Shown: positions 9,401 to 16,914 of the stretch, one piece after another
Numbering within the stretch: position 1 is the stretch's first letter
Layout of the letters: each line of letters starts with the position of its first letter
Assembly: GCF_001650695.1 (NCBI RefSeq)
Contig: NZ_LWQS01000041.1
Coordinates: 19,933-83,932, forward strand
Direction: 5' to 3'
Origin: Chloroflexus islandicus
GTDB taxonomy: Bacteria; Chloroflexota; Chloroflexia; Chloroflexales; Chloroflexaceae
Length of the DNA: 64,000 nucleotides
Translations under genes and position numbers: made by a program
Notes under the pieces: model-generated
Seen by the model: the letters and a program-made list of their open reading frames with translations, nothing else
Databases searched by the model: none
Told to the model about the DNA's origin: nothing

Positions 9401-9780
9401 GCCAGCGCATTCAGCAACCCATCGAGCGCCTGCGTCCACGCCGTCCGGTCAGCGGGACGGGCATGCAGCGCCGCCAGCGCTTCCGGCGCGCCTTGCGGCA
9501 ACACCGGCGCGCAGGCCGCAGTCAGATAGGTCAAAAACGTCACCGGATCGCGGTCGCTCTCGCCAATCGTATACCAGCAGACGGTCTGCGCACTGGCCGC
9601 CAGCTCAGCCAGCGCCGTGGTCTTGCCATAGCCAGCGCCGGCCTGCACCAGCGTCACCCGATAATCAAACGCCTCGCGCAAGCGCGCCGTGACTGCCGGG
9701 CGCACCAGCCGGTAACGGTGCGGTCGCGGCGGCGCGACTTTAGCCTGCAACAACACTGTCTCCTCACGCGCCATCGCCAT
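6493..9780 (-). CDS. SARP/MalT-type transcriptional activator with STAND ATPase, TPR and BTAD domains
   Basis: A giant regulator of about 1,095 residues. The N-terminal NTPase has a P-loop QAGAGYGKTT (about residues 47-56) and Walker B LLILDDYHF, followed by a STAND-type winged-helix region and a long run of TPR-like helices (about 390-820). The C-terminal 250 residues form an OmpR-like DNA-binding domain (LGAFRVWRGDHEIEAREWQR and onward) and a BTAD domain ending VDNLARELEVEPAPITLALAERL. Domain order is that of MalT/SARP hybrids, which sense a ligand through the TPR part and activate nearby operons. ATG starts at 9780 and 9774 and a GTG at 9804 are possible, none with a strong Shine-Dalgarno; an extended -10 lies at about 9819-9827. 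It probably controls the acid-catabolism genes that follow on the same strand. Confidence 0.9.
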   Translation of the reverse strand: MAMAREETVLLQAKVAPPRPHRYRLVRPAVTARLREAFDYRVTLVQAGAGYGKTTALAELAASAQTVCWYTIGESDRDPVTFLTYLTAACAPVLPQGAPEALAALHARPADRTAWTQALDGLLNALAGVDPRPTLLILDDYHFVTASAEIRALTERLITYAPPWLSLLIATRYPIVSGELVRWRARGEVLELHREALAFTRDEIAALFAEVFGMPLSAADVDLLSHQTEGWPIALQLVWQGLRGGQARSVAEVLANGPASLVALFDFLACDVLDRQPPEIAAFLRATAPLRVLTAAACDAVRQAADSAELLAQVRDRDLFVVDLGADHYRYHHLFHDFLRQQTRHDPDLAARHRRAAQHYAAAGLAEEAIYHWFAAGEGAIAADAIEAAGEEALRNGRLDTVAGWIDALPAELIANRPRLQCYLGDLYRLRARFDEARNWYAQAEATSRQQGDRAELARALYGQALVYIDQVQPAQAESVLQEALRVSEGLEDQVARARVLELLAENKLNMGQPAEAEALQQQASQLRAASPAADLLSARVKLRTGQLAAARALLQAWRDHERVATARGATPAPRGHREAALVLALIAAFEGDVDQALAMASEGVQVGVERNSRFITSVAYARLGHAWLLQSATAGAAARDHALDYYRKALAEGNALGVDRLRVEPLWGLTRLYGLAGDLAAAESAAADGQAFCRWAGDLWLGAMIQLQRGVSHLIAGQVERAHEVLLAARADLRACSDRFGQAAAALWLALAYHEQRQDAAAIAAINEALDLSATHGYDYLFTRPTFLGLTDPRRALPVVLAARARGHHRDYIERLLATLGLRGLEAHPGYQLRVQTLGAFRVWRGDHEIEAREWQRDKARQLLQALIAHRSRWLQREELAEMLWPHLAPEAAIRDFKVALSALYRVLEPSRSEATSSFIARDGSAYRLRPTADIWLDCAELSAGCADGLRLLDQGRTEAGIQRLQAALQLYHGDFLPDALYESWAEAERERLRNTFLRSADRLAQALAEQGRDEEVIALAERMLGYDNCWERAYRLLMLAHARQGNRAAALRVFQRCVDNLARELEVEPAPITLALAERLRAGDATLPPVTDL

Positions 9781-9818
9781 AGCGGTATGGTGATACAGGG
9801 CCACTGATGGTACCGAGT

Positions 9819-9827
9819 ATTATACCA
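9819..9827 (-). promoter_or_regulatory. Extended -10 element before the SARP regulator
   Basis: On the minus strand the bases read TGGTATAAT, an extended -10. No good -35 was found, as expected for this type. The predicted transcript would start about 10 bases before the GTG at 9804, so the leader would be very short. Confidence 0.45.
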
Positions 9828-11245
9828 GCAGCGCGACGGGCAGCGGCGGCGCAGAGGGTTTGGTGGGGAATAGCCACAAAGAGACACAAAAGGGGAATAG
9901 CCACGAAAAGACACAAAATACACAAAAACGTACAACCTTTTGTGCCTTTTGTGTCTTTTTGTGGCTATTCGGTTCCGTGCCCCCACCCCGTGCCCCTCCC
10001 CCGCTGGGGGAGGGGTACGCGGCTCCTCCCCACAGCGGGGGGAGGCTGGGAGGGGGGCATCGTCCTCCCCGGTTGTCATTGCGAGCGGAGCGCAGCGCAG
10101 CGAAGCAATCCCCCGCGAGCACGGAAGCGGAACCTTGCCGCCGCAGGGGGAGCGTGCTGTGGGCGCTGACGGTACATAGACCCTCACCCCCAACCCCTCT
10201 CCCGCAATGCGGGAGAGGGGCGCTGCTGCGTTCCGCTCAAGCAATGCCTTACCCGTCCATCGCGCGGCTCCCCCGCTCCCGCCGTCAGGTGGGAGCGGGG
10301 GCTGGGGGGTGAGGGCCAGCCCGCTGCGCGGGTGGAATAGCCACGAAAAGACACAAAACGCACAAAAACGTACAACCTTTTGTGCCTTTTGCGTCTCTTT
10401 GTGGCTATTCGGTTCCGTGCCCCCACCCCGTGCCCCTCCCCCGCTGGGGGAGGGGAAGCGATACCTTTCAGGGAGCCTGTTCCGCTGAAGCAGGAGATTG
10501 CTTCGGGCGCTCCGCGCCCTCGCAATGACAAAAGATCGGCAGCGCCGCCTCCCGCCTGTCATTGCGAGCGCAGCGAAGCAATCCCCCGCGAGCACGGAAG
10601 CGGAACCTTGCCGCCGGAGGGGGAGCGGGCTTCGGGCGCTGGCGGTACATAGACCCTCACCCCACATCCCCTCTCCCGCAACGCGGGAGAGGGGCGCTGC
10701 TGCGTTCCGCTCCTGCCATGCCTCGCCCGCCCATCGCGCGGCTCCCCCGCTCCCGCCGTCAGGTGGGAGCAGGGGCTGGGGGGTGAGGGCCAGCCCGCTG
10801 CGCGGGTGGAATAGCCACGAAAAGACACAAAACGCACAAAAACGTACAACCTTTTGTGCCTTTTGCGTCTCTTTGTGGCTATTCGGTTCCGTGCCCCCAC
10901 CCCGTGCCCCTCCCCCGCTGGGGGAGGGGAAGCGACCCCTGTCAGGGAGCCGGTTCCGCTGAAGCAGGAGATTGCTTCGGGCGCTCCGCGCCCTCGCAAT
11001 GACAAAAGATCGGCAGCGCCGCTCTCCGGTTGTCATTGCGAGCGGAGCGCAGCGCAGCGAAGCAATCCCCCGCGAGCACGGAAGCGGAACCTTGCCGCCG
11101 CAGGAGGAGCGTGCTGTGGGCGCTGACGCGCCCTCGCAATGACATTATTCCCTCCGCGTCCTCTGCGCCCTCTGCGGTAAAAAAGACACAAAAAGCCCAA
11201 AAACGTACAACCTTTTGCGCCTCTTTGTGGCTATTCCTGCCCCCC
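9828..11245. repeat. Composite repeat block, about 440-475 bp unit present three times
   Basis: No gene. The block is built from four short repeat families in fixed order: a long imperfect palindrome (GAATAGCCACGAAAAGACAC ... GTGTCTTTTTGTGGCTATTC type), a cctcccccgctgggggagg hairpin, a CATTGCGAG...GAAGCAATC element, and GCGGGAGAGGGGCGCTGCTGCGTTCCGCT spacer. The 'gaatagccacg' landmark lies at 9895, 10335 and 10809, and 'gtcattgcgagcg' at 10075, 10558 and 11032. Copies 2 and 3 are nearly identical over more than 400 bases, so the last duplication is recent. Apparent long open frames here are fortuitous, from repeated sequence without stops. Confidence 0.85.
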
Positions 11246-11246
11246 T

Positions 11247-11276
11247 TTGCCTATTCCCCGCCACCTACGGTATACT
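11247..11276 (+). promoter_or_regulatory. Sigma-70 type promoter of mtnP
   Basis: TTGCCT (11247-11252), an 18-base spacer, then TATACT (11271-11276). It lies about 40 bases before the mtnP start, right at the edge of the repeat block. Confidence 0.55.
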
Positions 11277-11315
11277 GCATAGCGGCGTAGTCTTCTGAAC
11301 TAAGGAGCACTGGCT

Positions 11316-12182
11316 ATGAGCAGCGCAATGATCGGTGTAATCGGCGGCAGCGGGCTGTACGCAATGCCTGATCTCAAAAACCCGGAAGAGGTGCGCCTGA
11401 CGACGCCGTTTGGCGATCCGAGCGATGCGTTTATCATCGGTGAATTGGAAGGCCGGCGGGTGGCGTTTTTGCCCCGGCACGGGCGTGGCCATCGCCTCAA
11501 TCCCAGCGAAGTGCCGGCGCGGGCCAATATCTATGCCTTTAAGCTGTTGGGCGTGCGGGCGCTGATCTCGGTCAGCGCGGTCGGTTCGCTGCGCGAAGAT
11601 TACGCTCCCGGTCACGCGGTTATTCCCGATCAAATTTTCGATCGCACCAAGGGCATCCGTCCCGCTACCTTCTTTGAGGGTGGCGTCGTGGCCCATGTCG
11701 GCTTCGACCGGCCCTTCTGCCCAAACCTCAGCAACATTCTCTTGCATGCCGCGCAAGCTGCCGGTGCGGTAGTGCATCAGGGCGGGACGCTGGTGGTGAT
11801 GGAGGGGCCGCAGTTTTCGACCAAGGCGGAGAGTGAAGAAAATCGCCGCCGCGGCCATAGCCTGATCGGGATGACGGCGCTGCCCGAAGCTAAGCTGGCC
11901 CGTGAGGCTGAGATTGCCTATGCTACGCTGGCGATGGTGACGGATTACGATGTTTGGCATCCCGAACACGATGCGGTGACGGTTGAGCAAGTGATTCGGG
12001 TGCTGAATGCGAATGTGGCTCTGTCGCAGCAGATTGTGCGCTTGGCGGTGGCTCAGATCGATGAGAACTTTACCAGTCCGGCTCACGATGCGCTGCGCCA
12101 TGCGATTATCACCCATCCTGATTATATTCCCGCCGCGGTCAAAGAGCGGTTAGCGCCGATTGCCGGCCGGTATTGGTCGTAA
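11316..12182 (+). CDS. mtnP: S-methyl-5'-thioadenosine phosphorylase
   Basis: A 288-residue purine nucleoside phosphorylase-family enzyme that cleaves methylthioadenosine with phosphate to adenine and 5-methylthioribose-1-phosphate, recycling the by-product of polyamine synthesis. Seen motifs: IGVIGGSGLY at the N-terminus (phosphate site), FLPRHGRGHRLNPSEVPARANI, the MEGPQFSTKAESE block (ribose/base site) and MVTDYDVWH (Asp that binds the purine). The MEGPQFST and DYDVW residues favour MTA over inosine/guanosine phosphorylases. An AAGGAG lies 9 bases before the ATG. It is followed by cofE after 1 base, so the two are likely co-transcribed. Confidence 0.93.
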   Translation: MSSAMIGVIGGSGLYAMPDLKNPEEVRLTTPFGDPSDAFIIGELEGRRVAFLPRHGRGHRLNPSEVPARANIYAFKLLGVRALISVSAVGSLREDYAPGHAVIPDQIFDRTKGIRPATFFEGGVVAHVGFDRPFCPNLSNILLHAAQAAGAVVHQGGTLVVMEGPQFSTKAESEENRRRGHSLIGMTALPEAKLAREAEIAYATLAMVTDYDVWHPEHDAVTVEQVIRVLNANVALSQQIVRLAVAQIDENFTSPAHDALRHAIITHPDYIPAAVKERLAPIAGRYWS

Positions 12183-12183
12183 C

Positions 12184-12945
12184 ATGACATCCCAATCTGA
12201 GATTCGGATTATCCCGTTGCGCGGCATTGGCGAGGTGCGGCCGGGTGATGATCTGGCCGCCATCCTCGCCACGGCGATCGATGATGTTGGCGGATTAGTC
12301 GCCGGTGATATTCTGGTCGTCACCCAAAAGATAGTCTCGAAGGCCGAGGGCCGGCTGGTTGATCCGGCTACGATTGAGCCGTCGCCGTTTGCCCATCAGA
12401 TTGCCCGCACCGCCAAAAAAGACGCCCATTATCAAGAGGTGGTCTTGCGCGAGAGCAAGCGTATCGTTAAGATGGCGAATGGCGTGCTCATTACCGAAAC
12501 CCATCACGGGTTTGTCTGCGCCAACAGCGGGGTTGATGAGTCGAACGTCGATGGCGGGAGGCGGTTGGCGTTGCTGCCGGTTGATCCCGACGCCAGCGCC
12601 GCTGCGTTGCGCGCCGCCTTGGCTGCCCGCTACGACCACGCGCCGGCGGTGATCATTACCGATACCTTTGGCCGGCCATGGCGTGAAGGGCAGGTTAATG
12701 TCGCGATCGGCGTCGCCGGCATTGCCCCGCTGCGCGATTTCGCCGGTGTTGCTGACTCCTACGGCTATACAATGCAGGCCACGTTGATCGCCGTCGCCGA
12801 TGAGCTGGCCGCTGCCGCCGAGCTGGTGATGGGCAAGATCGATCGCGTGCCGGCGGCGCTGGTGCGCGGCTACCAGTACCAACCGAGCGAGACCGCCACT
12901 GCGCGCCAGTTGATCCGCGATCCCCGCTTTGATCTGTTCCGATGA
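12184..12945 (+). CDS. cofE: Coenzyme F420-0:L-glutamate ligase
   Basis: A 253-residue CofE/FbiB-N family ligase that adds L-glutamate residues to F420-0 using GTP. Typical features: PLRGIGEVRPGDDL, GDILVVTQKIVSKAEGR (nucleotide and metal binding), ETHHGFVCANSGVDESNV, and ITDTFGRPWREGQVNVAIGVAGI. The ATG at 12184 was chosen because homology starts at IRIIPLRGIG; the open frame extends into mtnP. In mycobacteria this domain is the N-terminal half of FbiB and is followed by a reductase domain; here the reductase-like gene is separate and follows after 71 bases. The genes for the rest of F420 synthesis are not in the window. Confidence 0.92.
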   Translation: MTSQSEIRIIPLRGIGEVRPGDDLAAILATAIDDVGGLVAGDILVVTQKIVSKAEGRLVDPATIEPSPFAHQIARTAKKDAHYQEVVLRESKRIVKMANGVLITETHHGFVCANSGVDESNVDGGRRLALLPVDPDASAAALRAALAARYDHAPAVIITDTFGRPWREGQVNVAIGVAGIAPLRDFAGVADSYGYTMQATLIAVADELAAAAELVMGKIDRVPAALVRGYQYQPSETATARQLIRDPRFDLFR

Positions 12946-12949
12946 TGGT

Positions 12950-13012
12950 TCTAGAGGTGTGTCAGAGGACGCGGAGGATATGTGCGAGTCCTCTGCGTCC
13001 GCTGTGGTGAAA
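12950..13012. repeat. Short 'cgcagagg' type repeat in the cofE-nitroreductase gap
   Basis: An inverted pair built on GTCAGAGGACGCGGAGG and the reverse CCTCTGCGTCC (about 12961-13003). It belongs to the same family as repeats near 4.6, 15.7, 33.3 and 52.3 kb, and here it sits inside an apparent operon. Confidence 0.6.
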
Positions 13013-13016
13013 ACCT

Positions 13017-13619
13017 ATGGACTTTTTGACGCTGGCCCAAACTCGCCGCACTGTGCGCGCCTTTTTGCCTGACCCGCCGCCACGGGCCGCCATCGAGCAA
13101 ATCCTCACCGCCGCCAGTTGGGCGCCATCGCCCCACGGTCGCCAGCCGTGGCGGTTTGTAGTGGTTGAGTCGGCTGAACGTAAAGCGGCCTTGGCTGAGG
13201 CGATGGGTGAGGCGTGGCGCTACCACCTCGGCCTCGACGGTCACGATCCAGCGACGATTGAGCAGCGGCTGCAACGCTCGCGGGAGCGGGTGCTCAATGC
13301 GCCGGTGATCATTATTCCCTGCCTTTATCTGAACGATCTGGATGTCTATCCCGATCCTGACCGCCAAGCTGCTGAGACCACGATGGCCATCCAGAGTTTG
13401 GGGTGCGCGGTGCAGAATATGCTCTTGGCGGCATTTGCGCTCGGCTTGGCCGCAGGTTGGATGTGCGCGCCCTTGTTTGCGCCGGCGGCGGTGCGGGCTG
13501 CGCTTGATTTAGCCGATGATCTGCACCCGCAGGCCCTGATTCCCATCGGCTATCTAGCCCAAGAACCGAAACGCCGTCCGCGCCGGCCATTGAGCGAGTT
13601 GGTGGTTGGGTGGATGTGA
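13017..13619 (+). CDS. Nitroreductase-family FMN protein, probable FbiB C-terminal-type reductase
   Basis: A 200-residue nitroreductase fold protein with RRTVRAFLPDPPPRAAIEQIL (the FMN-binding N-terminal block), ASWAPSPHGRQPWRF and a C-terminal IPIGYLAQEP block. In mycobacterial FbiB the matching C-terminal domain reduces dehydro-F420-0 with FMNH2. The best reading is that cofE and this gene together are a split FbiB. Alternative: a 5,6-dimethylbenzimidazole synthase (BluB) or generic nitroreductase. No strong ribosome-binding site precedes the ATG, and the repeat in the gap may have displaced it. It ends 8 bases before the convergent ABC permease gene. Confidence 0.82.
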   Translation: MDFLTLAQTRRTVRAFLPDPPPRAAIEQILTAASWAPSPHGRQPWRFVVVESAERKAALAEAMGEAWRYHLGLDGHDPATIEQRLQRSRERVLNAPVIIIPCLYLNDLDVYPDPDRQAAETTMAIQSLGCAVQNMLLAAFALGLAAGWMCAPLFAPAAVRAALDLADDLHPQALIPIGYLAQEPKRRPRRPLSELVVGWM

Positions 13620-13626
13620 CCGTGCG

Positions 13627-14544
13627 TTACGACGCCCCGCCAATATCTTGCCGGCTGAGCGTGCGGTAGGCGCTGTAGCCAAAGATCGCGCTGTAGACGA
13701 CGATCACGATGATCGCCTGCCATTGCGACGGCAACAGGTTGAGATCGAGCGCCGAGGTCAGCACGCTTTGATCTAGTCCGAACATCCGGCTGTTTTCGAC
13801 CACGAGCCGGTTGATGTTCGGTTGCAGTAAGAGATTGACCAGCGTGCGGATCAGCGGATCGACGGCGCCGATCGTGTTGAGCGAGCCGGCGCTGACATCA
13901 AAGGCAAGAAAGATCAATCCGCCACCCACGCCGGCAATCACCGAGCGCCCGAAGATGGCGCTGGCAGCGGCAATTAAGGTGTAGGGCAGTATCACCAACA
14001 GCGCCCGCAGCATGCCGGCGGGCACCAAGAGCAGGTCAATTACCCTGAACTGCTGCGGCAAGTCGAGGATGCTGCTAAAGAGCAACGCCAGCAAGGCGCC
14101 AGTGATCAGCGTTATTACCATCGCAGCCAGCAGGGCGAGTTGCAACGCAACCAGCTTGGCCAACAAGTACGCGCCGCGGTTAGGGGCGCGGGTGAGCAAG
14201 ATGCGCAACGTGCCCCAATTAAAATCGCTGCCAAAGATTCCTGCGGTCAAGATCACTGCCAGAATGCCGCCGGTGCCGTTGATCGCGCTCAGCATAGCGC
14301 CAAACACGCCGGGCAAGCTGAGTTGGCGCTTAATCTGTTCGATCGCCGCCGCGCTGAGCAAGCCAAACGTCACTTCGCCGCCGCTGAAAGTTCCCTCTTG
14401 CAGCGCCACCACCAAAAACCAGAGCGTCTGTTGCAAGATGGTCAACGCCAGAAAAATACCCAGCAGCAACAGCGCCATTGGCCGGCGTGCGATCTTCATC
14501 CATTCGGCAGCCAGCAGGTTGGTGAACATGGTGCGGGTGTCCAC
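13627..14544 (-). CDS. ABC-2 type transporter permease
   Basis: A 305-residue integral membrane protein with six predicted segments, including ALLLLGIFLALTILQQTLWFL near the N-terminus and a glycine-rich stretch in the GVGGGLIFLAFD region. It starts with GTG at 14544, preceded by AAAGG. The family forms the channel of an exporter energised by a separate ATPase, here the gene 110 bases upstream on the same strand. A hairpin (TATGGCGTGCGGC/GCCGCATGCCATA, 14616-14650) sits between the two genes and may tune the ratio of the subunits. Cargo is unknown; such two-gene systems often export peptides, lipids or antibiotics. Confidence 0.85.
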   Translation of the reverse strand: MDTRTMFTNLLAAEWMKIARRPMALLLLGIFLALTILQQTLWFLVVALQEGTFSGGEVTFGLLSAAAIEQIKRQLSLPGVFGAMLSAINGTGGILAVILTAGIFGSDFNWGTLRILLTRAPNRGAYLLAKLVALQLALLAAMVITLITGALLALLFSSILDLPQQFRVIDLLLVPAGMLRALLVILPYTLIAAASAIFGRSVIAGVGGGLIFLAFDVSAGSLNTIGAVDPLIRTLVNLLLQPNINRLVVENSRMFGLDQSVLTSALDLNLLPSQWQAIIVIVVYSAIFGYSAYRTLSRQDIGGAS

Positions 14545-14615
14545 GGTTGGATGCCTTTCGGGTGAGAGCTAGCTGATCCGACTATCGTAAGCCCAGTTCT
14601 CTCTTGCGGGGTTGT

Positions 14616-14650
14616 ATGGCGTGCGGCGGTTTGACTGCCGCATGCCATAA
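14616..14650 (-). other. Intercistronic hairpin between ABC ATPase and permease
   Basis: A 13-base arm TATGGCGTGCGGC pairs with GCCGCATGCCATA with one mismatch and a 9-base loop. It lies directly after the ATPase stop codon without a T-run, so partial termination or mRNA stabilisation is more likely than full termination. Confidence 0.6.
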
Positions 14651-14653
14651 TTG

Positions 14654-15556
14654 CTACGGTTCAGCTTTGGTAACGGTCAAGAAAAACTCTTCCAGCGAGT
14701 TGTTGCTGGCCCCAATCTCAGCTACCACAATATCGGCTTTGATCAGCAGCGCATTAATCTCGGCAGTGCGATCAGTAGGAGCATCCACGATCAGCGCATC
14801 GCCTTGCACAGTGACGCTGCTCACCCATGCCAACCCGCGCAAGAGGCTCACCGCCGGCCCCGGATCGCCCTGTACCCGCACGCGCACGCCTTGCCCGCGT
14901 CGCAACAGGGTAGCAACGTCGCCGGACGCAATCAGCTTGCCCTCTTTCATAATCGCCACCCGCTGGCACAGTTGCTCGACCTCGTGCAACAGGTGGCTAC
15001 AGAGCAAGATGGTGCGTCCGCCGGCAGCCAAATCGCGGATCAGGTTGCGAATCTCGACCGTTCCCGCCGGATCAAGGCCATTGGTCGGCTCATCGAGCAT
15101 AATCAATTCGGGGTCGGGCAAGAGCGCAGCCGCAATCGCCAGCCGTTGCTTCATCCCCTGCGAGTAGGTGGATACCTTGTCACGCGCGCGATCGCTCAGC
15201 TCAACAATCTCAAGCACGCGCTGCACTCGCTCAAGTGGAATGCCGCCGGCGCGGGCCAAGACGCGCAGATTGTCGGCGCCGCTGAGGTAGGGGTAGAACG
15301 CCGGCGCTTCGATCATCGCACCTACTCGCTGTAAAGCCAGCGCCGGCTCGCGTTGCACGTCGTAACCGAGCACGATGGCCCGTCCCTTCGTCGGCTTGAC
15401 CAACCCTAGCAACATGGCGATCGTGGTGGTCTTGCCTGCGCCGTTCGGGCCGAGGAAGCCGAACACTTCACCTTTGCCGACGGTGAGGTTGAGCTGATCG
15501 ACGGCTAGCCGTTTGCCGTAGCGTTTGGTGAGTTCGATCGTTTCGATGGCGTTCAT
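14654..15556 (-). CDS. ABC transporter ATP-binding protein
   Basis: A 300-residue ATPase of the CcmA/DrrA group. Walker A is GPNGAGKTTT (about residues 35-44), signature YSQGMKQRL (about 134), Walker B LIMLDEPTNGLDP, and an H-loop in LLCSHLLHEVE. The last 75 residues form the small C-terminal domain typical of ABC-2 exporter ATPases. It pairs with the permease gene downstream. Start at 15556 matches the MNAIETIELTKRYG opening of the family. Confidence 0.9.
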   Translation of the reverse strand: MNAIETIELTKRYGKRLAVDQLNLTVGKGEVFGFLGPNGAGKTTTIAMLLGLVKPTKGRAIVLGYDVQREPALALQRVGAMIEAPAFYPYLSGADNLRVLARAGGIPLERVQRVLEIVELSDRARDKVSTYSQGMKQRLAIAAALLPDPELIMLDEPTNGLDPAGTVEIRNLIRDLAAGGRTILLCSHLLHEVEQLCQRVAIMKEGKLIASGDVATLLRRGQGVRVRVQGDPGPAVSLLRGLAWVSSVTVQGDALIVDAPTDRTAEINALLIKADIVVAEIGASNNSLEEFFLTVTKAEP

Positions 15557-15599
15557 GGCGCGTTCCGTGGCAGTGTTGCTCGGTCTAATGATACCATAA

Positions 15600-15760
15600 C
15601 GAGCCGTGCGGAAGGATACTTTACCGCCGGGACCGCCGTGGGTGCCATAGTTTCCTCTGCGCCCTCTGTGGTAAAAACCTATCCCTCTGCGTCCTCCGCG
15701 CCCTCTGCGGTAAAAAACTGCCCTCCGCGTCCTCTGCGGTAAAAAACCTATCCTCCCTCT
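15600..15760. repeat. Tandem 'cctctgcg.ctctgcggtaaaa' repeats
   Basis: Between the ABC exporter and the amine oxidase gene the sequence holds four imperfect copies of a CCTCTGCGxCCTCTGCGGTAAAA unit at about 15653-15760. No gene. Confidence 0.7.
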
Positions 15761-16914
15761 GCGCCATCCAACAACCGTATCAGCTCTAGATCACTGGCCA
15801 CCGCCGCCCGCGCTGCCGCCCGCCCACAGAGCGCACCGATCACGTTGCCGGTGCCGTTGTACGCGCCGATCGCCCACACGTTGGGCCGGATCTGGCGCGC
15901 AATCGGCAAGATGCTATCCCTGCGATAAGCCACCTGTGCTGCCCACCGCCGTTCAACCGGTGCGCGGCTGCCGATCCGCTCGCGCAGGATCTGTTCCAGC
16001 GCAGCTTGCACCGGCGCCGACGGCTGCAGCGGTGCGTCCCATTCCTCGGCGGCAAAGCGATCGCGGCAGCCGCCGAGCGCGATGCGGCCATCGGGCAACT
16101 GTTGCCAGTAATCGTAGCCCCAGCGGGTGTAGACGGGGCGTGAGATAGAACAGGCTGGATCAGGCGCGGTAGCCAGCATTTGCAAGCGGGCCGAACGCAC
16201 AATACCGCGCAGCTCCGGTGCCAGCCGTTCGAGACCGCCATCAACGGCAATAATCACGTGGCGGGCTATGATTCGTCCCTGTGGGCATTGCACGGTTGTG
16301 CCTTCGATCGCCAGCGCCGGGGTATGGGTAAAGAGCAATGCCCCGCCTTGCCGGGCTTGCTCGGCTAGCAACCGGCACCGGTGCAGCGGCTGAAACGCGC
16401 CATCGGTGGGCAGTAGCAACCCTTCACCCTCTGGGCCGTAGTATGGCTCGACCGGCAAATCATCGGCCCGCATCGCCTGCAACTGAGCGTTACAATCAGC
16501 GGCCTCTTCCGGCGAAGCAGCAATGCGCAGCGATCCGGTCAGGCGCACGATTCCCGGCATCGCGGCGGCCATCCGCTCAATTTCGGCGATCGTGAGCCGG
16601 TAAATGGCTGCGGCCCGCTCACGCCCGATGGCGGCGACCGCCTCATGGTAAAACGCTGCTAGCCCGGCCAGCAAAAAGCCGCCGTTGCGTCCGGCTGCGC
16701 CGCCACCTACTGCGGCGGCATCAATGCCGGCAACACTCACCCCTAGCTCAAGCAACTCGTGGATGCAGGTCAAGCCCGATCCGCCCAACCCGATCACACA
16801 GACATCAACTGCAATCGTTTCCGCGAGGGGCGGATAGAGCGGGTCGGGGGCATCGTGCCAAACCGGTTGGTTTTCTGATGAAAGCGAGCGGGTCATTGGC
16901 ACAACCAGCTTCAC
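15748..16914 (-). CDS. FAD-dependent amine/amino-acid oxidoreductase (DAO family)
   Basis: A 388-residue DAO-superfamily flavoprotein. The dinucleotide-binding motif VCVIGLGGSGLTCIHELLELG is at about residues 35-55 and the second FAD contact is AAGRNGGFLLAG. The C-terminus has the WAIGAYNGTGNVIGALCGRAAA block found in gamma-glutamylputrescine oxidase-like enzymes. Such enzymes oxidise primary or secondary amines to aldehydes or imines with release of peroxide or to a carrier. It starts with GTG at 16914, overlapping the TetR stop codon as GTGA, so the two genes are translationally coupled and the regulator very likely responds to an amine substrate or product (inference). The last residues run into the repeat block. 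Confidence 0.83.
   Translation of the reverse strand: MKLVVPMTRSLSSENQPVWHDAPDPLYPPLAETIAVDVCVIGLGGSGLTCIHELLELGVSVAGIDAAAVGGGAAGRNGGFLLAGLAAFYHEAVAAIGRERAAAIYRLTIAEIERMAAAMPGIVRLTGSLRIAASPEEAADCNAQLQAMRADDLPVEPYYGPEGEGLLLPTDGAFQPLHRCRLLAEQARQGGALLFTHTPALAIEGTTVQCPQGRIIARHVIIAVDGGLERLAPELRGIVRSARLQMLATAPDPACSISRPVYTRWGYDYWQQLPDGRIALGGCRDRFAAEEWDAPLQPSAPVQAALEQILRERIGSRAPVERRWAAQVAYRRDSILPIARQIRPNVWAIGAYNGTGNVIGALCGRAAARAAVASDLELIRLLDGAEGG

Noticed and set aside
9654..11036. Long open frame of 460 residues on the minus strand through the repeat block
   Set aside because: It translates repeat modules (SPSGGGARGGG, NSHKETQKAQKVVRF) that recur in several frames; no start signal and no protein family. 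It is an artefact of stop-poor repeats.
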